This document shows positions 5,758 through 10,396 of a DNA stretch of 10,396 bases, in pieces. Numbering within the stretch: the stretch's first letter is position 1; each line of letters begins with the position of its first letter. The DNA is from Ruminococcaceae bacterium UBA4871 (GTDB lineage Bacteria > Bacillota > Clostridia > Oscillospirales > Acutalibacteraceae), in the NCBI GenBank assembly GCA_002399445.1, contig DHDR01000032.1, positions 1 through 10,396 of the forward strand. The letters are read 5' to 3'. Position numbers and translations under genes: made by a program. The notes below the pieces were generated by a model. The model was not told the origin of the DNA. It was given only the letters and a program-made list of their open reading frames with translations, and searched no databases.

Positions 5758-7044
5758 TTATTTAGGAAGTTGAATGACATCAATTCCCATATACGGACGC
5801 AGAACTTCCGGCACTGTCACGCTGCCATCGGCATTTTGATATTGCTCGACAATCGCAGGCAAAACACGGGAAGTTGCCAAACCGGAAGCATTTAGAGTAT
5901 GGACATACTGCAGCTTTTTATTTTCATCACGGTATTTAATATTTCCACGGCGTGCCTGATAGGAACGCGCATTGGAAGCAGAAGAAACTTCTTTGTAAAT
6001 TCCCATTGACGGAATCCAGACTTCAATATCATAGGTGCGTGCCATAGAGAAAGAACAATCTCCAGCAGCCAGCCGGCTTAGCCGATAATGCAGACCAAGT
6101 TCCTGAACCAGACGTTCTGCCTTTCCTACCAGTTCTTTAAAAGCGGCATCACTATTTTCCGGCTTTGTATACTGCACCATTTCCACCTTATTAAATTGGT
6201 GGCCGCGGATCATACCGCGCTCTTCACTGCGGTAAGAACCCGCTTCCCGGCGGTAACAAGGAGTATAGGCAATATATTTTTTGGGCAGTTCATCTGCGGA
6301 AAGGATTTCATCCCGATGCAGATTGACCAGTGCAGTTTCTGCAGTCGGCAGCATGAATTTTTTATCCTTACTGGTTGGATTTTGTATCCAATAAACTTCA
6401 TCCCCAAACTTTGGAAACTGGCCAGCTACATAACCGCATTCATAATTGAGCATATGCGGCGGCAGAATCAGCTCATAACCATCTGCCAGATGCTCTTGAA
6501 TAAAGAAATTCAAGATAGCCCATTCCATCCGTGCACCCCAGCCGCGGTAAACCCAAGCACCATTTCCTGCAAGCTTTGCTCCGCGCTGATAATCAATCAG
6601 GCCAAGGCTTTCACACAGTTCAACATGATCTTTAGGCTTAAAGTTAAAAACCGGCTTTTCTTTGTAGTAATGATCCGGAATATTTTTCTCTTTGCCGCCC
6701 GCCTGTACATCATCATCCGGCAAATTAGGCAATGCCATCATGAGGTCATGCTGTTTTGCATTGATATCATCCAACTTTGTATCCGCTTTTTTAATGGCTG
6801 CAGAAAGTGTCTTCATCTTTGATAAAACTTCAGAAGCATCTCCGCCGGCTTTTTTAATTTTGGAAATCTCTTTGCTGGCGGAATTCTGCTCCGCCTTCAT
6901 TGCCTCGACGTTTCCGGTTGCTTCGCGGCGCTCTTTGTCAACTTGTAAAATCTCATCCACAACAGAGTCAAGATTCATTTCGCGCTTTCGGATTGCCGCT
7001 TTTACATAATCCGGATCTTTACGGATCAGTTTGATGTCTAACAT
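5758..7044 (-). CDS. serS: Seryl-tRNA synthetase (class II)
   Basis: It charges tRNA-Ser (and tRNA-Sec where present) with serine using ATP in the cytosol. The 428-aa length is normal for the family. The N-terminal domain starts MLDIKLIRKDPDYVKAAIRK. A charged antiparallel coiled-coil arm at about 28-105 contacts the long variable arm of tRNA-Ser. The catalytic domain includes the PTAE serine-binding motif (233-236), motif 2 with CYRREAGS and GHQFNKVEM (263-289), KEVSSASNAR (351-360) and motif 3 around NASGLATSRVLPAIVE (385-400, Arg393), then VPEVLRPYMG. Motif 3 has ATSR where AVGR is more usual. The ATG has AAGGGG 8 nt upstream. The start is 56 nt after the parB stop with no terminator and no room for a T-box leader, so it is probably transcribed with parA-parB. 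Confidence 0.95.
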   Translation of the reverse strand: MLDIKLIRKDPDYVKAAIRKREMNLDSVVDEILQVDKERREATGNVEAMKAEQNSASKEISKIKKAGGDASEVLSKMKTLSAAIKKADTKLDDINAKQHDLMMALPNLPDDDVQAGGKEKNIPDHYYKEKPVFNFKPKDHVELCESLGLIDYQRGAKLAGNGAWVYRGWGARMEWAILNFFIQEHLADGYELILPPHMLNYECGYVAGQFPKFGDEVYWIQNPTSKDKKFMLPTAETALVNLHRDEILSADELPKKYIAYTPCYRREAGSYRSEERGMIRGHQFNKVEMVQYTKPENSDAAFKELVGKAERLVQELGLHYRLSRLAAGDCSFSMARTYDIEVWIPSMGIYKEVSSASNARSYQARRGNIKYRDENKKLQYVHTLNASGLATSRVLPAIVEQYQNADGSVTVPEVLRPYMGIDVIQLPK

Positions 7045-7100
7045 TTTGATTTCCCCTTTTTCTTCTTTCGGATATTTAGTAGCAAAGCAGAATATATGAT

Positions 7101-7943
7101 TTACTCAAACAGTTTTAACAGTGCCTTTAAATCTTCCTCACCATTAAAGGCAATATGGAGCACACCCTTTTTTCGGCTTCCGGTGACTCGGACGTGCCGA
7201 CCAAGCTGGTCATGAAGAGAAAGTGCTGCTTCTTCATAAAAAGGAATCTCTTTTTTCAAATTTGATTTTGATGGATTCACAGTGAAATGCTTAGCCAGTT
7301 TTTCCAGCTGCCTTACCGTAAGCCCTTCTTGCACACAGCGTTTTGCAATGCCGCTTTGATACTCTGGTGGAAAAGACAAGATGGTTCGGGCTTGTCCAGA
7401 AGTCAGTTTTCCTTCTGAAAGGAATTTCTGCACACCTTCCGGTAAATGCATTAAGCGAAGTGCATTGGCAATAGAAGGGCGCGATTTTCCAACACTGTCC
7501 GCTACTTCCTCCTGCGTCATGGAATACTGATCCATCAAATCCTGATAGCCTTGTGCTTCTTCCAATGGATTCAGGTCCGACCGTTGCAGGTTTTCAATTA
7601 ATGCCAATTCCATGACCTGCTGATCTGTCAGTTCCCGCACAAGCACCGGCACTTCCTGCAGGCCTGCCATTCTGGCAGCTCGCCAGCGGCGTTCTCCGGC
7701 AACGATTTGATATCCTCCCTCATTGCGCAAAGGACGAACCAACAGAGGCTGCAGAATACCATGCTTGGCAATAGAATCTGCCAGTTCTGCAAGTTCCGCT
7801 TCATTAAATTCCCGCCGCGGTTGATTGCGGTTGGGTTCCAGTTCATTAATATTGACCTCCATAGAGGAAGAACCATCATCAGCATCATTCTCTGCAAAAA
7901 TAACATCCAGTCCTTTTCCCAAGCCCCTCTGTTTTGAGGACAT
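7101..7943 (-). CDS. parB: Chromosome partitioning protein ParB (Spo0J), CTP-dependent parS clamp
   Basis: ParB binds parS, loads as a CTP-dependent sliding clamp and recruits ParA and SMC to the origin. The 280-aa product starts MSSKQRGLGKGLDVIF, the typical basic tail that stimulates ParA ATPase. The CTP-binding N-domain (about 28-130) includes NRNQPRREF, GERRWRA (83-89) and ENLQRSDLNPLEEA (117-130). The helix-turn-helix is MTQEEVADSVGKSRPSIANA (142-161). A C-terminal dimerisation domain covers about 230-280. At the four positions that separate ParB from Noc it has Arg155, Ala161, His166 and Gly183, of which Arg and Gly are the ParB type. A GTG at 7952 is in frame, but the ATG at 7943 is preferred because GAGGTG lies 6 nt upstream. 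That site overlaps the parA stop, suggesting translational coupling. The parS targets lie about 0.9 kb upstream. Confidence 0.95.
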   Translation of the reverse strand: MSSKQRGLGKGLDVIFAENDADDGSSSMEVNINELEPNRNQPRREFNEAELAELADSIAKHGILQPLLVRPLRNEGGYQIVAGERRWRAARMAGLQEVPVLVRELTDQQVMELALIENLQRSDLNPLEEAQGYQDLMDQYSMTQEEVADSVGKSRPSIANALRLMHLPEGVQKFLSEGKLTSGQARTILSFPPEYQSGIAKRCVQEGLTVRQLEKLAKHFTVNPSKSNLKKEIPFYEEAALSLHDQLGRHVRVTGSRKKGVLHIAFNGEEDLKALLKLFE

Positions 7944-7953
7944 CCACTTCACC

Positions 7954-8721
7954 TCATCTTTCGTATTTTTCTAAGATTTCAGCCGCCAGCGCATTATAAG
8001 CTATCGAACCTTTGCAGTTCCGGTCAAAATACTGAATGGGCTGACCAAAACTCGGTGCTTCACTCAACCGCACCGTGCGGGGTATGACCGTTCCCAACAC
8101 TTTATTTTTAAAGTATTTTTTGACTTCATCCACGACTTGCTGTGTCAGATTCAGCCGTCCGTCATACATAGTCAGCAGCACGCCTTCAATCTCCAAGGCA
8201 TGGTTATACTGCCGTTTGACACGGCGGACACTGTTCATGAGCTGACTAAGGCCTTCCAATGCATAAAACTCACACTGAATCGGAATGAGCACCCCATCAG
8301 CGGCATTCAATGCATTTGTTGTAATAAATCCGAGTGACGGCGGACAGTCAATTAAAATATAATCGTAATTTTCCTTCACTTGAACGATTGCACGTTTCAG
8401 CACACTTTCCCGGTGAGGCTTTTCAGCAAGTTCGATTTCTGCACCCGCTAAGTCGAGTGAACTTGGCAGCAAATCCAAATGGTTAAACTCTGTCGTCTGA
8501 ATTGCTTCATGGATATCTGCATCCCGTATCAGCACATCATAGACAGAGGAACTCAATTTCCGACGGTCAATTCCAACACCGCTGGAGGAGTTCCCCTGCG
8601 GATCCGTATCCACCAGCAAAGTCCTTTTTCCGGCTGCACCAAAGGCAGATGATAAATTGACCGCTGTTGTTGTTTTTCCGACGCCGCCTTTTTGATTGGA
8701 AACAGCAATGACACGGCACAT
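7954..8721 (-). CDS. parA: Chromosome partitioning ATPase ParA (Soj)
   Basis: ParA is a Walker-type ATPase that dimerises on DNA with ATP. ParB stimulates hydrolysis, which drives origin segregation; in Bacillus, Soj also controls DnaA. The 255 aa are full length for Soj. The deviant Walker A motif is QKGGVGKTTT (10-19), with the signature first lysine Lys11. VDTDPQGNSSSG (37-48) is the A' region, and the Walker B motif is ILIDCPPSLG (122-131). PIQCEFYALEGL (147-158) and IPRTVRLSEAPSFGQPI (213-229) are typical of Soj. The N-terminus is short (MCRVIAVSNQ), without the extra DNA-binding domain of plasmid type Ia ParA, so it is chromosomal in type. A GGGGGAG ribosome binding site lies 6 nt from the ATG. 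The gene is first in the parA–parB–serS cluster. Confidence 0.96.
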   Translation of the reverse strand: MCRVIAVSNQKGGVGKTTTAVNLSSAFGAAGKRTLLVDTDPQGNSSSGVGIDRRKLSSSVYDVLIRDADIHEAIQTTEFNHLDLLPSSLDLAGAEIELAEKPHRESVLKRAIVQVKENYDYILIDCPPSLGFITTNALNAADGVLIPIQCEFYALEGLSQLMNSVRRVKRQYNHALEIEGVLLTMYDGRLNLTQQVVDEVKKYFKNKVLGTVIPRTVRLSEAPSFGQPIQYFDRNCKGSIAYNALAAEILEKYER

Positions 8722-8754
8722 AAGGCGCTCCCCCTCTTACTTACAGTATGTTTT

Positions 8755-8763
8755 ATTATACCA
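8755..8763 (-). promoter_or_regulatory. Extended -10 promoter of parA–parB–serS
   Basis: The minus strand reads TGGTATAAT (8763-8755), a perfect -10 hexamer with the TGn extension. The -35 position has only TTTATT (8783-8778), so recognition would depend on the extended -10. The predicted start near 8748 leaves a leader of about 27 nt to the parA ATG. The parS sites lie upstream of this promoter. Confidence 0.65.
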
Positions 8764-8844
8764 CGAAAATATTTGCAAATAAAGAGGATTCCGTCAGGAA
8801 TATTGCATATACATGTCCCATGCTGCAGGTTATTCTTGAGCCAA

Positions 8845-8860
8845 TGTTTCACATGAAACA
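8845..8860. promoter_or_regulatory. parS: parS site 1 (ParB loading site)
   Basis: TGTTTCACATGAAACA matches the near-universal parS consensus TGTTNCACGTGAAACA, except for the central CA-TG in place of CG-TG and the T at position 5. It lies between noc and parA, 124 bp upstream of the parA start. Confidence 0.9.
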
Positions 8861-8878
8861 ATGAACAAACCGACAATC

Positions 8879-8894
8879 TGTTTCATGTGAAACA
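8879..8894. promoter_or_regulatory. parS: parS site 2 (ParB loading site)
   Basis: TGTTTCATGTGAAACA is the exact reverse complement of parS site 1, placed 34 bp away centre to centre. It is a second high-quality parS palindrome in the same noc–parA gap. Confidence 0.9.
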
Positions 8895-8905
8895 GTAAAC
8901 ATGAT

Positions 8906-8938
8906 ACAAAAAGGGGCCTGCAAAGCGCAAGCCCCTTT
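8906..8938 (-). terminator. Intrinsic terminator of noc
   Basis: On the minus strand AAAGGGGCTTGC (8938-8927) pairs with GCAGGCCCCTTT (8921-8910) through a 5-nt loop, with one U·G pair, followed by further T's to 8907. It starts about 67 nt after the noc stop and separates noc from the parS–parA region, so noc and parAB are separate transcription units. Confidence 0.88.
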
Positions 8939-9005
8939 CTGTAAATAATTGTGGGAAAATGTTAAGAAAATGGGTTTTCTTATAATCAATTCAAAATAGA
9001 ATGAG

Positions 9006-9806
9006 TTATGCCGGCTTTTTCCCAGCAGAATCTGATTTGGGAATGCGAACAACCCATTCCACATAGTCGTCTGTTTCTGTCTGAAAAGTTTCAGCTGAAA
9101 CGCCTGTTTGACGTAACGTGGAAACTGCATGTTGAATGGTATTTTCAAAAATACGCATATCCTTAATAATTGGCATCTGATGCTGTCTGTGTTTTGGCGT
9201 GTTTTCTAAAATTTTGTTGATCAGCTGGTCTGTCTGCTGCACATTCAACTGACCTTTTAAAATTAATTCCAGCACTTGTTTTTGCTGCTGGACATCCGGC
9301 AGACGGAGCAGCGCACGCGCATGTCTTTCTGTCAAATGGTTCTCGAGAATTAATTCCCGCACACTGCCCGGCAGTTTCAGTAAACGAAGCTTATTGGCAA
9401 CAGCAGACTGGCTCCTGCCAAGTCGGGCAGCACACTCCTCTTGCGTAATATTCCATTCTTCAATCAGCTTTCGGATTCCTTCAGCTTCTTCAAACATATT
9501 CAAATCTTCACGCTGGAGATTTTCTGTCAAAGCAAAAATGGCACTTTCCCGCTCCGTGCAAGATGTAATTAACACAGGAACTTCACGCATACCAAGGCTC
9601 TTGCAGGCACGCAGGCGGCGTTCACCTGCCACCAGTTCATAACCATTGGAGTCTCTGCGCACAACGATTGGCTGCAGCAGCCCGTTGGAAGCAATGCTGT
9701 CAGCAAGTTCTTTCAGTTCCTGAGTAGGAAACGTTCTGCGCGGCTGTGCCGGGTTTGGCCGGATGCAGTCTATGTCCAGTTTGATAATATGCTGCTGTCC
9801 AAGCAT
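9006..9806 (-). CDS. noc: Nucleoid occlusion protein Noc (ParB paralogue)
   Basis: Noc binds dispersed NBS sites and keeps the division septum off the nucleoid; like ParB it is a CTP-dependent clamp. The 266 aa hold the N-domain with PNPAQPRRTF (17-26), GERRLRA (61-67) and ENLQREDLNMFEEAEG (95-110), and the helix-turn-helix TQEECAARLGRSQSAVANKL (121-140). The positions that set DNA specificity are Gln133, Lys139, Lys144 and Arg161, exactly the Q-K-K-R set reported for Noc. The protein starts only about 16 residues before the PNP core and lacks the N-terminal amphipathic membrane-binding helix of Bacillus subtilis Noc. The start is firm: AGGAGGTGA is 5 nt upstream, and an in-frame TGA lies eight codons upstream with no start codon between. 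The order rsmG–noc–parA–parB is the classic origin-side arrangement. A second ParB is the alternative name. Confidence 0.9.
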   Translation of the reverse strand: MLGQQHIIKLDIDCIRPNPAQPRRTFPTQELKELADSIASNGLLQPIVVRRDSNGYELVAGERRLRACKSLGMREVPVLITSCTERESAIFALTENLQREDLNMFEEAEGIRKLIEEWNITQEECAARLGRSQSAVANKLRLLKLPGSVRELILENHLTERHARALLRLPDVQQQKQVLELILKGQLNVQQTDQLINKILENTPKHRQHQMPIIKDMRIFENTIQHAVSTLRQTGVSAETFQTETDDYVEWVVRIPKSDSAGKKPA

Positions 9807-9829
9807 TTTTTCACCTCCTGCTTGTCCTC

Positions 9830-9838
9830 ATCATAGCA
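9830..9838 (-). promoter_or_regulatory. Extended -10 promoter of noc
   Basis: The minus strand reads TGCTATGAT (9838-9830), a TGn-extended -10 hexamer with one mismatch. No good -35 is present at 17 nt. The predicted start near 9823 gives a very short leader that begins almost at the AGGAGG ribosome binding site. Confidence 0.5.
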
Positions 9839-9953
9839 CACAAGGACTGTATGAATTTGTAGAAAACTGATACCATAATTATTTTTCTAAAATTCATTAA
9901 AGGGAAGAGAATTGTTTGCTTTCAAAATAGGCTGTAAACAGAAACGAGATGGC

Positions 9954-9987
9954 AAAGCGATTTTCATAAAAATGAAAATCGCTTTTT
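9954..9987. terminator. Perfect 14-bp hairpin, candidate terminator after rsmG
   Basis: AAAGCGATTTTCAT (9954-9967) and ATGAAAATCGCTTT (9972-9985) form a perfect stem with an AAAA loop. On the plus strand the T run is TTTTT. On the minus strand, where rsmG is read, only the three stem T's are present, followed by GCC. As an rsmG terminator it is plausible but not strong. Confidence 0.6.
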
Positions 9988-10129
9988 GATAAGATGTAGC
10001 GTCAAAAAGGTCCGTTTTGTCAAATTGCACAAATGGAAATATTAAGACTTTCCACTGCTGAATTCTCAGTTGAAAACTTTGTTGAAAACCGTCAACAGCT
10101 CTGCTGTGCCTGTATTTTGCTGTGGAAAA

Positions 10130-10396
10130 CTATAACGGCTGTTTTTTGATATTTTTCCCCGAACGCGGATAAGCAGGCGGGCAAATGCGGTTATGACCAA
10201 TCTGAAGAAATGTCCGCTGACTGCCGTCTGGCAGCTGATAAATTTTTTTCTGTGAAACTTTTCCGCCTAGAATTTGGATTGCCCGCTGTGCAGCAGAAAG
10301 CTCCGCTTCACAAGATGGTCCTTTCCATGCACAAAAAGAACCTCCTACCTTTACATAAGGTAAACAGTACTCGCAAAGGACAGAAAGAGGGGCAAC
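10130..10396 (-). CDS. rsmG: 16S rRNA (guanine-527-N7)-methyltransferase RsmG, C-terminal part
   Basis: RsmG (GidB) uses S-adenosylmethionine to methylate G527 of 16S rRNA; loss gives low-level streptomycin resistance. Only the last 88 residues are inside the window; the 5' end lies beyond base 10396. The visible part begins VAPLSVLCEYCLPYVKVGG, the family's conserved V-A-x-L-x-x-L-x-E-Y-x-L-P strand-helix, then SFCAWKG, an oxidised-substrate-like segment EAELSAAQRAIQILGGK, and ends with RSGKNIKKQPL before a TAG. This matches the usual RsmG C-terminus (R-x-G-x-x-x-K-x-P-L). Its position upstream of noc in the same direction agrees with the common rsmG–noc–parA–parB order. The start codon, the cofactor motif and the ribosome binding site are not visible. 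Confidence 0.9.
   Translation of the reverse strand, partial: VAPLSVLCEYCLPYVKVGGSFCAWKGPSCEAELSAAQRAIQILGGKVSQKKIYQLPDGSQRTFLQIGHNRICPPAYPRSGKNIKKQPL

Larger units (their letters stand above)
9807..10129. other. 323-base intergenic region between rsmG and noc
   Basis: No coding sequence is supported here. Reading from noc, it holds the noc ribosome binding site and extended -10 promoter, an AT-rich stretch (about 9850-9930), the perfect hairpin at 9954-9985, and a segment at 10068-10129 with repeated TGAAAAC/TGGAAAAC words that weakly resemble DnaA boxes. Nothing else is recognisable. Confidence 0.6.

Noticed and set aside
6088..6822. 244-residue plus-strand reading frame opposite serS
   Set aside because: It is antisense to a well-supported essential gene, has no ribosome binding site or recognisable domain, and is rich in residues typical of a shadow frame.
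7944..7952. GTG start for parB at 7952
   Set aside because: The GAGGTG ribosome binding site overlaps it and is correctly spaced for the ATG at 7943.
1..10396. Mobile elements, CRISPR arrays, toxin–antitoxin, phage or defence genes
   Set aside because: No transposase, integrase, regularly spaced repeats, flanking duplications or defence-type domains were seen. The content is housekeeping and origin-proximal.

Overview
This window looks like an oriC-proximal chromosomal segment of a spore-forming member of the Firmicutes (Clostridia, perhaps the Ruminococcaceae/Oscillospiraceae). The evidence is the gene order rsmG–noc–parA–parB, two parS sites, a SleB-type germination hydrolase, Gram-positive ribosome binding sites (AGGAGG type) and a moderate base composition. 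The exact genus is a guess. Apart from the first gene, every recognised gene is on the minus strand, so the window reads biologically from right to left.

Layout from right to left: the C-terminal end of rsmG (16S rRNA methyltransferase, cut by the window edge); a 323-base gap with a perfect 14-bp hairpin and a noc promoter; noc (nucleoid occlusion protein) with its terminator; a gap with two mutually inverted parS sites and the parA promoter; a tight parA–parB–serS cluster (partition ATPase, CTP-dependent clamp, seryl-tRNA synthetase) ending at a hairpin; an acyl-ACP thioesterase; a 324-base gap with a consensus promoter followed at once by a terminator-like hairpin; an IMP dehydrogenase of the form also found in trypanosomatids; a three-gene tRNA operon (Met-CAT, Glu-TTC, Val-CAC) with a near-perfect promoter and a terminator; a small secreted lipoprotein of unknown function; a helix-turn-helix regulator fused to a multi-pass membrane region; and, convergent on the plus strand, a membrane-anchored SleB-type cortex-lytic hydrolase.

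The functional core is chromosome segregation and division control. ParB should load on the two parS sites between noc and parA, ParA would drive origin segregation, and Noc is a ParB paralogue with a switched DNA specificity. The four residues that separate the two families can be read in both proteins: Q-K-K-R in Noc and R-A-H-G in ParB. The remaining genes are housekeeping (translation, GTP synthesis, lipid chain release).

I did not find a new defence, mobile or secondary-metabolism system. The most interesting points are the short N-terminus of Noc, the promoter/terminator arrangement ahead of the IMP dehydrogenase, the trypanosomatid-like IMP dehydrogenase, a Noc-site-like 14-mer inside that gene, and a degenerate tRNA-Leu-like sequence abutting a regulator promoter.
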